In this document: in pieces, positions 1 to 9,890 of the stretch
Layout of the letters: every line of letters begins with the position of its first letter
How positions within the stretch are numbered: position 1 is the first letter of the stretch
Assembly (NCBI GenBank): GCA_013285405.1
Contig: CP053446.1
Coordinates: forward strand, 3,581,001-3,645,000
Length of the DNA stretch: 64,000 nucleotides
Origin: Ignavibacteriota bacterium
GTDB lineage: Bacteria > Bacteroidota > Ignavibacteria > Ignavibacteriales > Ignavibacteriaceae
Reading direction: 5' to 3'
Position numbers and translations under genes: made by a program
Notes under the pieces: model-generated
Database searches by the model: none
Told to the model about the DNA's origin: nothing
What the model saw: only the letters and a program-made list of their open reading frames with translations

Positions 1-274
1 AGAATTTAAACTTTTGATTTGAACCATTGGGAAGTGGAAGAATGATTATACTTTTAACTTCAAGTGCTTCAATTGTAAATTCAACCGGTGCAGCTTTAAG
101 TAACTGTGTAAGTAACTGCAGATTCAATCTCACAGTTCGATAATAGTCGGGAATAATGACACGCTCTCCAATAAGTTGAATTTGGTTTTCAGAGATATCT
201 GACCATAAATCAGACTGAGAGAATAAAAAATTATTGTTAAATAAAAGAAATGCTAAAAGTAAAATAATTTTCAT
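1..274 (-). CDS. N-terminus of a reprolysin-like secreted metalloprotease (partial)
   Basis: The first 91 residues are visible; the gene runs off the left edge of the window. It opens with a lipid-soluble signal peptide (MKIILLLAFLLF..., cleavage likely after LFSQ, residue 20). The segment LWSDISENQIQLIGERVIIPDYYRTVRLN matches in pattern the conserved start of Bacteroidota/Ignavibacteria reprolysin-like zinc metalloproteases (LWxDIxE...G.R.I.P..YRT..L), followed by the usual APVEFT and LPLPNGS elements of the propeptide. The catalytic HExxHxxGxxH region and any secretion tail would lie outside the window, so activity cannot be judged. The start is the ATG at 274; no strong Shine-Dalgarno sequence is seen before it. 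The assignment rests on recalled family pattern, not on a search. Confidence 0.6.
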   Translation of the reverse strand, partial: MKIILLLAFLLFNNNFLFSQSDLWSDISENQIQLIGERVIIPDYYRTVRLNLQLLTQLLKAAPVEFTIEALEVKSIIILPLPNGSNQKFKF

Positions 275-504
275 TTGAACTCATTTTTTGTTTAATACCT
301 GGATGCAACAATTATTAATTATCCTGAAATTATGAGGTAAAACCCTTATGGTCAATTTATGCAACTATAATTTATCTTAAAATACCAACGAGTATATTTT
401 TATAAATGATAAACTTACACTAATAACAATTTAACGGCTTTATTCATATTGGCTGTAACACCGACCAAACTAATTAATTAAGCAAGTTAAATACAAAATT
501 CATA

Positions 505-527
505 GAGCCCTGCAATTAGCGGGGCTC
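505..527 (-). terminator. Hairpin terminator after the propeller gene
   Basis: Arms GAGCCCTGC (505-513) and GCGGGGCTC (519-527) form a 9-bp stem with one G-U pair and a 5-nt loop, 13 nt past the stop at 541. On the minus strand it is followed by a T-rich stretch. The rest of the 275-540 gap is AT-rich and shows no other element I can support; it must contain the promoter for the gene at 1-274. Confidence 0.7.
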
Positions 528-540
528 CGTAAAGCATAAA

Positions 541-2874
541 TTATTTCAACAACAACATCTTCTTCACTGATACAAAATTATCTGTTCTTAATTCATAGAT
601 ATACATTCCTGTTGCTATCCCACTTTGCAGGACATTCCAGTTGTATTGATATTTTCCGGCTTGCAATGAAGTATTAACCAGTTCTGCTACCTTTTCTCCC
701 AATGCATTGTAGATACTTAGTTTTACATTTGCCATCTCCGGCAATGAGAACTCGATCATCGTGCTTGGGTTGAATGGATTTGGATAGTTCTGTTCAAGTG
801 AATATACTGTTGGTACCAATTGGCTCGATACCATCAGCTTCTGGATCGTTGCATCACTGATTACTATTTCTTCGCCTGATTTAAGGTTTTGATTTAGTGT
901 CTTTCCTGTCTGATCCATCAACCTGATATCCATTCCTTCTACTCTTACTGTCAATGGATATACTACTCCGCTCATCTCGATTGTCTTTACTGAACTGCTC
1001 AGGTCTTCGGCTATTCTTCCACTCGAGTATCTGAAGTCATACATTCCTGCTGGTGGTGCTGGTGGTAATTCATATTGACTTAAGTCAACCTGTCCATTTA
1101 CTGCATACAATGTGTAACTTACTCCTGCTGCATCGGTTATCACTATTCTTCCCCAGTTCTCAGGGAAGTATTCTACTGGTTTACCATCCTTTGCCAGTGT
1201 TTCAGGTATTATTATCTGTCCTGCTGCTGTTAGTTTTATCCAGTATCCATATCCTGGATCTAGTGTCATTGCTACTGAATATCCTCCGGAATATTTGTAG
1301 ATCGGTCCACTCTGTAATCCCGGTGGATTTGTTAATACGTTGCCTGCTGTTACAACTAATTCATATCCGCCAATCCCATTCCAACCTGCTGAACCTTCTA
1401 ATGGGAGATGAGGTACAGTAATTATTCCACCTGCCGGCCACTCGTCACCGGTATTATATGTTCTGGATCCTGAATGTTTCATCCAGTAAGCTATTCCTGG
1501 GTACAAAGTATCGACTGCCTGATAACCATTGTTATACTTGAAAACATTTGCTGAAGGATCTCTAAAGGGCCACCAATTATCAGGTGTATTTCCATCAGGA
1601 TGATTGCCAGGAATTGAAACTAAATTCCAACCGTTGGCTACATCCACAGATAACTGGAAAGTATTTGCAGGAGTGGATGTTTCAAACTCATGAGCAGAAC
1701 GACCGGAAATACCAGAGACTGGAGTTGCCACTACAGCACCAGTTGTCTGATCAAGTACAACAACACTTGTTCCGTTTGTTACAAGATAGTTTCCATTACC
1801 AAGTTGAATACATCCGCGTAGCCCAGTTACTGCATTAAAGTAGTTAAGCTGAGTTCCATTTTCATCATATATATACAAACCACTTGGAGAACTAAAATTT
1901 CCTACAATGATATTAGTTGTAAGTGTTTTATTTATTTGCTCTGGAAAAGCAATTGTTGGAACAAATACACCCAGGTAATTTCCATTCAAATCGTATCTTG
2001 TAACATCATTACTTGCCTGACCTGTGACTAAACAATCTGCTTGTCTGAAAATTATATCCCATGGTCCATCCATTTGTGTAGAGTTCGGAGCTATAAAATT
2101 ACCGAGATAACTTCCTGTAGATAGACTAAATTGTGCAATCGCATCCTGATTGGCCCCGCCAGCAATAGCGGCAACAACCATAGTATCACTCGGATGTAGT
2201 TCTATTCCACGGCAATTATCGAGTACTGCTGTGTTTCCACCAAACAGAATTCTTACAAATGCACCAAGTGTATCGAACTCAACGATATTATCTGTTAACT
2301 GATCCGAAACAAGAATTTTTCCCTGTGGAGTTAGTAGTGGTTCAATAGGTGTACTCAAGTTTGGATTATCGCTGGGAATAAATACACTATCTAGTAAAGC
2401 GCCATCATCATAACGGAAAGTCATACACGCATCGTTAGTCGATTCCATCACCATTATAAATCTTGGTGTGAGCTCAGGATCAAAACCGACAGGCTTACTA
2501 AAGCCTAAATTAGGATTCTGTGTCGGTTTGTTCGACCAGTGTATCCTGGCACTTCGCAGATCATACCTTTGCACTATTTCTTCCCAGAAAGCAACCTCAC
2601 CGTTATTAAAAGGATGCAGAAGATCATTTATTATTGAATAAACAACTTTGTTATTTTCCGTCCCTTTAGCTTCGATGAAAATACCTTCCGGTAAGTAAAT
2701 CGTGTGCGGAAGATCATTTGATTCAGCTAATGTGCGAGCTTTACTGATTAGACTGAAATCCTGCTCTGCTGATATCATCAGGTTTTCAAAACTAATTTGA
2801 GGTTTTGCTTGCCCAAAAATTGAAACTGATATCAGGAGCAAAAGAAAAAACGAAAAAAGAATCTTAGATTTCAT
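541..2874 (-). CDS. Secreted NHL/SMP-30-like propeller protein with cassette A and T9SS tail
   Basis: 777 residues. Signal peptide 1-22. Residues ~115-395 look like an NHL/SMP-30-type beta-propeller: repeated blade-like phrases such as GKILVSDQLTDNIVEFD, NDVTRYDLNGNYLGVF and SGLYIYDENGTQLNYF. Residues ~404-690 are cassette A: two GWN...YW(M/I)K repeats, then the ELPPAPPAGMYDFRY motif (~600). The T9SS type-A sorting domain begins at YSLEQNYPNPFNPS (~690) and ends KKMLLLK. In the tail, where most paralogues read NASGVATG, this copy reads NVLQSGIATG because of a decayed hairpin insertion (617-633). The start ATG is preceded by GGAGGG. It is expected to be exported and fixed to the surface or released; the propeller's ligand is unknown. 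It shares the cassette sub-variant DQTGKTLNQNLKSG with the neighbouring M28 gene only. Confidence 0.85.
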   Translation of the reverse strand: MKSKILFSFFLLLLISVSIFGQAKPQISFENLMISAEQDFSLISKARTLAESNDLPHTIYLPEGIFIEAKGTENNKVVYSIINDLLHPFNNGEVAFWEEIVQRYDLRSARIHWSNKPTQNPNLGFSKPVGFDPELTPRFIMVMESTNDACMTFRYDDGALLDSVFIPSDNPNLSTPIEPLLTPQGKILVSDQLTDNIVEFDTLGAFVRILFGGNTAVLDNCRGIELHPSDTMVVAAIAGGANQDAIAQFSLSTGSYLGNFIAPNSTQMDGPWDIIFRQADCLVTGQASNDVTRYDLNGNYLGVFVPTIAFPEQINKTLTTNIIVGNFSSPSGLYIYDENGTQLNYFNAVTGLRGCIQLGNGNYLVTNGTSVVVLDQTTGAVVATPVSGISGRSAHEFETSTPANTFQLSVDVANGWNLVSIPGNHPDGNTPDNWWPFRDPSANVFKYNNGYQAVDTLYPGIAYWMKHSGSRTYNTGDEWPAGGIITVPHLPLEGSAGWNGIGGYELVVTAGNVLTNPPGLQSGPIYKYSGGYSVAMTLDPGYGYWIKLTAAGQIIIPETLAKDGKPVEYFPENWGRIVITDAAGVSYTLYAVNGQVDLSQYELPPAPPAGMYDFRYSSGRIAEDLSSSVKTIEMSGVVYPLTVRVEGMDIRLMDQTGKTLNQNLKSGEEIVISDATIQKLMVSSQLVPTVYSLEQNYPNPFNPSTMIEFSLPEMANVKLSIYNALGEKVAELVNTSLQAGKYQYNWNVLQSGIATGMYIYELRTDNFVSVKKMLLLK

Positions 2875-2997
2875 TTGCCCTCCAAATGTTTATTGAAAAT
2901 ATTAATTAAGTCGTCTATGCATTTAACATAAAATTAGACTCATAATAAAAACAATTTTTTTCGATAGTTACATTGTAACTACTTTTCCATAAAAAAG

Positions 2998-3035
2998 TGA
3001 AAATCCTTATCAACTCTTATTGAAAAGGATTTTCA
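2998..3035 (-). terminator. Hairpin terminator after the M28 peptidase gene
   Basis: Perfect 11-bp arms TGAAAATCCTT (2998-3008) and AAGGATTTTCA (3025-3035), 16-nt loop, starting 20 nt past the stop at 3055. Confidence 0.65.
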
Positions 3036-3054
3036 ATTATAAAATTAGATATAT

Positions 3055-5962
3055 CTATCTTACTAAAAGCATTTTCTTTACTTCAACAAAATTATCTGTT
3101 CTCAATTCATAGATATACATTCCGGTTGCGACATCTCTTGCGTTCCATTGATACTGATATTTACCAGCTGTCAACGATGTGTTAACCAGTTCTGCTACCT
3201 TTTCGCCCAATGCATTGTAAATACTGAGTTTTACACTTGCCACATCTTCCGGCAATGAGAACTCGATCATCGTGCTTGGGTTGAATGGATTCGGATAGTT
3301 CTGTTCAAGTGAATATACTGTTGGTACCCAATTGGCTCGATACCATCAGCTTCTGGATCGTTGCATCACTGATTACTATTTCTTCGCCTGATTTAAGGTT
3401 TTGATTTAGTGTCTTTCCTGTCTGATCCATCAACCTGATATCCATTCCTTCTACTCTTACTGTCAATGGATATACTACTCCGCTCATCTCAATTGTTTTC
3501 ACTGAGTTGCTCAGGTCTTCGGCTATTCTTCCACTCGTGTATCTGAAGTCATACATTCCTGCTGGTGGTGCTGGTGGTAATTCATACTGACTTAAGTCAA
3601 CCTGTCCATTCACTGCATACAGTGTGTAGCTTACTCCTGCTGCATCCCTCAGTATTATTCGTCCCCAGTTCTCAGGGAAGTATTCTACTGGCTTGCTCTC
3701 TTTTGCAAATGACTCAGGTATGATTATCTGTCCTGCGCCTGTCAACTTTATCCAGTAACCAAATCCCGGAGTTAAAGTATTGGCTATAATATATCCTTGA
3801 TTCGGGATGTACGTATAAACAGGGCCGGCTTGTAGTCCTGCTGGAATGGTTGTTATATTTGATACACTTGCAACATTATTATAACCACCAATCAGGTTAA
3901 ATCCTGCAACTCCGTTTATTGGATCATGCGGAACCTGAATGATTCCATTTGCAGGCCATTCATCTCCGGTGTTATACGTTCTTGCACCAAGGTGTTTGAT
4001 CCAGTAACCAACACCTGGCTTTAAAGTATCTGCAACCTCATACCCATTATTATAGAAAAATACATTAGCACTTGGATCTCTGTATGGCCACCAGTTATCA
4101 AGAGTATTACCATCCGGATGATTCCCGGGAATTGAAAGTACATTCCATTTGTCTCCAACATTCACACTCAACTGAAAAGTTGTTGTGGATTCATAAACAG
4201 TAACTTTAATATTATCAACATACCATCCATCTTTTGTCAATGACCCATCACTTCTAAAATAAAATCTTATAGTTATGTTTTGATTTACATAGTTTGAAAT
4301 ATCAATTGTTTCATGAACCCAGCTTAGTTGTGTTCCATCGTACAGAGGTTCACCGTTTGGTTGAAAACTTCCGACACCCGGATTAGTGTACAAACCGGTT
4401 AATGCAGTCCATGTTGTTCCATTATTAGTTGAAATTTGAATCTGTCCATAGTCCCAATTATTTTCAATATCCCATTGAGTATCAAATTCAAGTGCAGCTC
4501 CAAGCACATCAGTCAGGTTGATTTGACTATTATATTTCAGTGACGATGTAACATTGTTTCCATAATTTCCTGAAGGTGAATCTGTAAATGAAGTTGGAGG
4601 AGATACAAATTTTGTGGATGTGATATTCCAGCCACTTGTCGAAGTCCAATTATTAATATTATTAGCTTCATCATACAATGCAACTTCTTGTGAAGCTACG
4701 TAGAACTGGAAAAATTTTGGCGGCGGTGTACTTCCAGGTGGATTAAACCCGCTTCCACCAGTTGGAAGCGTTTTTACGACACTTGAATTTGCATCCTGTG
4801 CTGCGAGATAGTATTGAACTATTGTTCCAAGCGAAATTGAGAAAGTAGTAAAACTATAAGTTCCACTCTCAGTTGGAACACCTGTGATAGCAGTAAAAGG
4901 ACCAAATGTGCCACCACTAATTTTCGTTCTGTAATAAAGTCTTGGAGAAAGATTTCCCGCTCCAATATTCAATCCGGTAGAAATAAATGCTGTAGTTGTT
5001 ATCGGACCTGATAGAGAAGTTGAAGCAATAGGAGTATGAATAATATTCAAATTCAGGTTGAGTGCAAGCGATGCAAGTGTGGCATACGATAACTTTGCCA
5101 TTTTAAAATAATAAGGTTGATTATAGTACTGAACCAGGTCATTTACGGTATGATAATAAGGATGAAAATCATTATCATCTTCAATGAGAAGAATTGCCCC
5201 ATAACCATGATCAAGAAATGATTGATGATCGCTGTAAGGTTCAGCAGGAACAACATCTAAATCAAGATTGATTCCATAGAGAAGATTCACTTCAAGCATT
5301 TTATCTTTTAATTCACTGGTGTTTGCGACAGAACTATTGTGAACATCAGCATTGCCATCGCTATTTCCATCATAGCTGATCATATCCATGTTTATAACAC
5401 CGAGAATTGAGTCACCTGCATTTTGAGCCTGAGTTGCATAATACTCACTTCCGATTAATCCTTGTTCTTCTTCATCCCACAAAGCATAAATAATTGTGAA
5501 AGGAAAATCATGCTGAGAGAAAATTCTTGCAGCTTCAATTACTGCTGCGGTTCCACTGGCATTATCATCCGCACCCGGAGCAGTTGTACCTGAAGGCATA
5601 TCATCGTAATGTGCGCAGATCATGAACTTCTGATTTGGAAATTCTGTCCCTGGTTGGACTGCATATACATTCTTTCCGGTTGTACTGAAAGACTGAATCG
5701 TTGTTGTTAAACCGTAAGATTGCAGCTTCTGCTTGATATAGGTTTCTGCAAGAGAATTGCCTGGCTGATTCTTATGTCGGGAAACAATGGTTTGTGTTGT
5801 TCCATTTATAATTGTTGGAACATTACCTGATAACTCACGTGCAAAATAAACCAACGAATCTTGCCGCGCTGCATTCAATATTTGCTGAACCACCGGCGAT
5901 TGCGGAAAAAGATTTGAAGAAATAATTATAGATAAAAGAAAGAAAAATATTTTTTGTTTCAT
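3055..5962 (-). pseudogene. Secreted M28 aminopeptidase with frameshift just before its T9SS tail
   Basis: The main frame gives 885 residues from the ATG at 5962: signal peptide 1-21, M28 zinc peptidase ~45-310, an Ig-like insert, a MAM-like/immune-inhibitor-A-like domain ~430-600, then cassette A from ~593. The M28 metal and catalytic residues all appear intact: H118 (AHYDD), D132 (GADDNASG), E165/E166 (DEEEQGL), D193 (NMDM), H246 (SDHQSF). The frame breaks at 3327-3329, where CCC stands in place of the CC found in the otherwise matching stretch of the 541 gene; the protein then ends SSQLGTNSIFT. The T9SS tail (NYPNPFNPS... to LLVR at 3055) continues in another frame. If real, the enzyme is made but not sorted by T9SS. 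It could equally be an assembly error inside a repeated cassette. Only a weak GGGGT precedes the start. Confidence 0.8.
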
Positions 5963-5984
5963 AGTGTTTACCCCGTAAAAATGT

Positions 5985-6008
5985 AGCCCTGCCCAAAAGA
6001 GCAGGGCT
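5985..6008 (-). terminator. Hairpin terminator after the LamG-like gene
   Basis: Perfect 8-bp arms AGCCCTGC (5985-5992) and GCAGGGCT (6001-6008), 8-nt loop, 16 nt past the stop at 6025; on the minus strand followed by a T-containing stretch (TACATTTTT). Confidence 0.7.
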
Positions 6009-6024
6009 TAAGATTATTATTCAA

Positions 6025-9000
6025 TTATTTTAGAAGCAGCATCTTCTTCACTGATACAAAATTATCTGTCCTTAATTCATAGATATACATTCCTGTTGCC
6101 ACTCCACTTGCATTCCAGTTGTATTGATATTTTCCAGCCTGCAGTGATGTGTTTACAAGTTCTGCTACCTTTTCTCCCAATGCATTGTAGATACTTAGTT
6201 TTACATTTGCCATCTCCGGCAATGAGAACTCGATCATCGTGCTTGGGTTGAATGGATTCGGATAGTTCTGTTCAAGTGAATATACTGTTGGTAACAGTTC
6301 TCCCGATACCATCAGTTTCTCTATCGTTGATTCACTGATTTCTATTGATTCTCCATCCTTCAGATTTGCATTCAGTTTCTTGCCGCTCTCATCCATCAAC
6401 CTGATATCCATTCCTTCTACGCTTACTGTTAATGGATATACTACTCCACTCATCTCAATTGTCTTCACTGAGCTGCTCAGGTCTTCGGCTATTCTTCCGC
6501 TCGAGTATCTGAAGTCATACATTCCTGTTGGTGGTGCTGGTGGTAATTCATACTGACTTAAGTCAACCTGTCCATTTACTGCATACAGTGTGTAGCTCAC
6601 TCCTGCTGCATCTGTTATCACTATTCTTCCCCAATTCTCAGGGAAGTATTCTACTGGTTTGCTGTCTTTAGCAAATGACTCAGGTATTATTATCTGTCCT
6701 GCACCTGTCAACTTTATCCAGTAACCAAATCCAGGATCTATTGTTGCTGCTGCTGAATATCCACCTGCATATTTATAGATCGGTCCACTCTGTAGTCCTG
6801 CTGGAACTGTTGTTACTAATGATGCTGTTGCTGCTATCTCATAGCCACCAATCATATTCCAGCCAATAGCTCCTGTTAATGGTGTGTGTGCAACTACTTG
6901 CAATCCACCTGCTGGCCATTCATCTCCTGTATTATAAGTCTGAGCTCCGTTATTTTTCATCCAGTATCCTACTCCAGGTGTTGCTGTAGTTATTGTTTGA
7001 TAGCCAGCATTATATTTATAAACGTCTCCAACTCTTCCTGGCCACCAATTTGCTACTCCCATTCCATCAGGATTTGTTCCCGGTACGGATACCATATTCC
7101 AACCATTTAATAAGTTTATTGATAGCTGGAAGGTTGAGGAGCCAGAGGAAGGTATCCAAGAATTTGCAACACGTATTCCCCCAAGTGTTAAAGTTGCAGC
7201 ATTGCTTGAACTTCCTTGTCGTAAAGCCATCATTCCTAAACTAAGAGCATCCTCACCTAAATCTGTCTGAGATATTGTAGCACTTGGTTCAATTCCATCC
7301 AAAACCGGATTGATCCATAATTTGACTTCATCGTCTGTGTTGGTAGCGGAATTAAATGAGTACTTAACTGCAATTAAATAAGTCGTATTTAAAGCATAGC
7401 TAAAAGATGTGTAAACAACATCACCATTATTTCTTTTTGCTACTCCAATTGCAAGGCTATCACCTGCATTCTTTTTTACAAAAATTTTCGCAAAGTATAA
7501 TGAGGTTGTATTTTCAGGTCCAAGATGAAAGAAATAATCGCCAGCGGTTTGAGCTGAACTGAAGTTCACCATAAATGAAGCATATAAACTTCCAGCAGTA
7601 ACAGAATTAAAAGCTCTGTTATCATCTTCACCGGTTGAATTCATAGAGATTGATTTACCTAATCCTGAATTAACATAACCAGAATAAGTCAATGGAGTTG
7701 CTTGAATTGAAATCGGGTTAGTACCGCTACCACTGTGTGCAAGCCATCCGTTATCAGTAAGAAATGATCCGGTTACATATTCAAAATTTTCAGTCAATGG
7801 TAATGAAGGCGCATTTGTTGTTGCTATACTGAATTGAGGTACAACACCATTGGTTTTGTAGTTAATGATTGCATCAGAATTTGTATAAGGAAAAATTTTG
7901 AAATAATATGTTGTTGCAGAATTAAAACCGAATGTTTTAGTTTGAATTCCCTGTACGACATTTTGAATAAAAAGAGAATTCGTCTCCGGTACACCATCCA
8001 CCGGTGCAGCAATTGAATCAAATGCAAAAGAACTTCCTTTAATTAAATATCCATCCGGAGTCGTTCCACCGGTAGCATCAATCCAGTTTAAAATTATATA
8101 ATAATATGAAGGTGTGCCATTTACTCCTGCAAAATTTGTAACGTGGTTTGTTGGTTCCGGTTTTATAACAAAACCATTACAAGTAACAACCTGCGAAGTC
8201 GCACCGCCACCTGTATTTGTTATTTCTTCACCATTATAAGTTCCACCTGTTAATCCAGCTTTCAATCTTACATAAACAGGAGTTGATGAAAGAGATCCGC
8301 CGGAATAAGGCACATTGACACTTCCGGAGAATGTTGTATTATTTAATGATACTTCATAATTCGTTGAACCAGTTACTGAAATATTACCTGATGCAGGAGT
8401 AAGATTACTTCCGCTTAAACTATAACTTTGAGATGTTGATGGTCCACCGCCCTGAGAATATGAAAAGCCTGATAACGAAGATGGAGTTACACTTATAAAT
8501 GGGGTTCCTGAAGGTGGAAATATTTCAGTCCAAGTGGTTGCTACTCTAATACCATCAATGGATGCATTTGGTGTTCCGCTCGATCCTTGCCGTACAACGA
8601 ATCGCGCAACTTCTGCTAAATCAACACCAGCAATCTGTGTCAAATCAGGAGTTGGTTGTGTTCCATCCACTGGAGGATTTATCCAAACAGAAGCCACATC
8701 ATTCGCGGTTCCAGTAATTACTTCATAACTCATAGCGATTAAATATGTAGTTCCAGGATTCAAATCAACCGGATGCCAGACTGCGGCTGCATTTGATGAG
8801 CTGGTTCGCAAGCCAATTTGAAAAGTATTAGCTACGGTTCCAGTTTTGATGGAAATTCTCGAATTTAGTGCGCTCGTACTTGTACCCGGTAAATAAGAGA
8901 TAAAATAATCACCAGTTGTACTTGAATTTGCAGCCAGTCCAGTCGTATTCGCAAGATTTAATAAAAACGCAGAATAAGTAACGGTACCTTCTCCTTGAGC

Positions 9001-9747
9001 AGGAAATTGTCTGTAAACATCTTCACCGGATGTGGTTAGATATAATATATCTATTTTATTAAATAGTCCTGATGACTGATAGCCAGAATATGATAGACTA
9101 CCGCTCGATACCTGAACTAATGAACCGGTTGAGCCTGAATAACTAACCCAATTACCTCCGCTACCAGAGACCAATCCACCAACCGCATAATCAAAATTTT
9201 CTTCCCAGAATAAAGTCATCACTGAATATTCAAGATTGGTTATTTCGATAGGGAGACCAGTCCCGCTATCCCAACTGAAAACTCTTGTATAAGGAACTGT
9301 TGAACTCTTCCAACTTATACTAAAATTTTCAGAAGCAAATGAAGCTGCCGAAGTTTGTAATCTGAATCTATAAAGCCGTAAGGTTTGATCCGGTAGAATT
9401 GTTCCGTTAGATCCCGGAAGATTAGATGATGTTCTCAAGATATTCGGACTTGTAATTAAAGCAGAAGGTGGATATGCACCGGCTGCAAAATCACTAAATC
9501 CGGGAACAAGTGAAAATGCTGCTGTTCCTCCATTTAAAAAAGCAGGATCATAATTCCAGGCATAACTGCCGTGACTATAATTAATACCTGAGAGACTTGT
9601 GTTTTTAACAAAGACATCAAATGTTAGTGAATTTGTTGACTCAAAACTTATATTGGCAACACTTACTTCGCACTGTTGAGCAAAGAGAATTCCGCTCACT
9701 GCAAAGAATATTACCATTAGAAAAATATAAAGAATATGTTTAGGCAT
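6025..9747 (-). CDS. Large secreted multidomain protein with two LamG-like domains, cassette A and T9SS tail
   Basis: 1240 residues. Signal peptide 1-24. Residues ~25-170 resemble the cohesin-like/secreted beta-sandwich domain often placed first in such proteins (CEVSVANISFES...LTFDVFVKN). Two related ~220-residue LamG/concanavalin-like segments follow, ~180-410 (FWEENFDYAVGG) and ~645-865 (LTENFEYVTGSF); both end in a recurring RQGSS...GIRVA phrase, so they look like an internal duplication. Between them sit a small beta-sandwich (ISVTPSSLSGFSYSQGGG, ~415-530) and a fibronectin-like segment. Cassette A starts at ~871 and the Por tail at ~1152. The start ATG is preceded by GGAGGG. No catalytic motif is seen; an adhesive or carbohydrate-binding role is an inference. 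Confidence 0.85.
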   Translation of the reverse strand: MPKHILYIFLMVIFFAVSGILFAQQCEVSVANISFESTNSLTFDVFVKNTSLSGINYSHGSYAWNYDPAFLNGGTAAFSLVPGFSDFAAGAYPPSALITSPNILRTSSNLPGSNGTILPDQTLRLYRFRLQTSAASFASENFSISWKSSTVPYTRVFSWDSGTGLPIEITNLEYSVMTLFWEENFDYAVGGLVSGSGGNWVSYSGSTGSLVQVSSGSLSYSGYQSSGLFNKIDILYLTTSGEDVYRQFPAQGEGTVTYSAFLLNLANTTGLAANSSTTGDYFISYLPGTSTSALNSRISIKTGTVANTFQIGLRTSSSNAAAVWHPVDLNPGTTYLIAMSYEVITGTANDVASVWINPPVDGTQPTPDLTQIAGVDLAEVARFVVRQGSSGTPNASIDGIRVATTWTEIFPPSGTPFISVTPSSLSGFSYSQGGGPSTSQSYSLSGSNLTPASGNISVTGSTNYEVSLNNTTFSGSVNVPYSGGSLSSTPVYVRLKAGLTGGTYNGEEITNTGGGATSQVVTCNGFVIKPEPTNHVTNFAGVNGTPSYYYIILNWIDATGGTTPDGYLIKGSSFAFDSIAAPVDGVPETNSLFIQNVVQGIQTKTFGFNSATTYYFKIFPYTNSDAIINYKTNGVVPQFSIATTNAPSLPLTENFEYVTGSFLTDNGWLAHSGSGTNPISIQATPLTYSGYVNSGLGKSISMNSTGEDDNRAFNSVTAGSLYASFMVNFSSAQTAGDYFFHLGPENTTSLYFAKIFVKKNAGDSLAIGVAKRNNGDVVYTSFSYALNTTYLIAVKYSFNSATNTDDEVKLWINPVLDGIEPSATISQTDLGEDALSLGMMALRQGSSSNAATLTLGGIRVANSWIPSSGSSTFQLSINLLNGWNMVSVPGTNPDGMGVANWWPGRVGDVYKYNAGYQTITTATPGVGYWMKNNGAQTYNTGDEWPAGGLQVVAHTPLTGAIGWNMIGGYEIAATASLVTTVPAGLQSGPIYKYAGGYSAAATIDPGFGYWIKLTGAGQIIIPESFAKDSKPVEYFPENWGRIVITDAAGVSYTLYAVNGQVDLSQYELPPAPPTGMYDFRYSSGRIAEDLSSSVKTIEMSGVVYPLTVSVEGMDIRLMDESGKKLNANLKDGESIEISESTIEKLMVSGELLPTVYSLEQNYPNPFNPSTMIEFSLPEMANVKLSIYNALGEKVAELVNTSLQAGKYQYNWNASGVATGMYIYELRTDNFVSVKKMLLLK

Positions 9748-9890
9748 TTTGCCCTCCGATTAGATTGTTTTTGATTAATGAATTTTAATAAATCTGATAA
9801 AATAATTTTCATCAACATTAACAAAGAATGAAAAATATCTTAAACAATAACTGAACTTTCATAATAAACTTATATTTAACTCAACTGATA

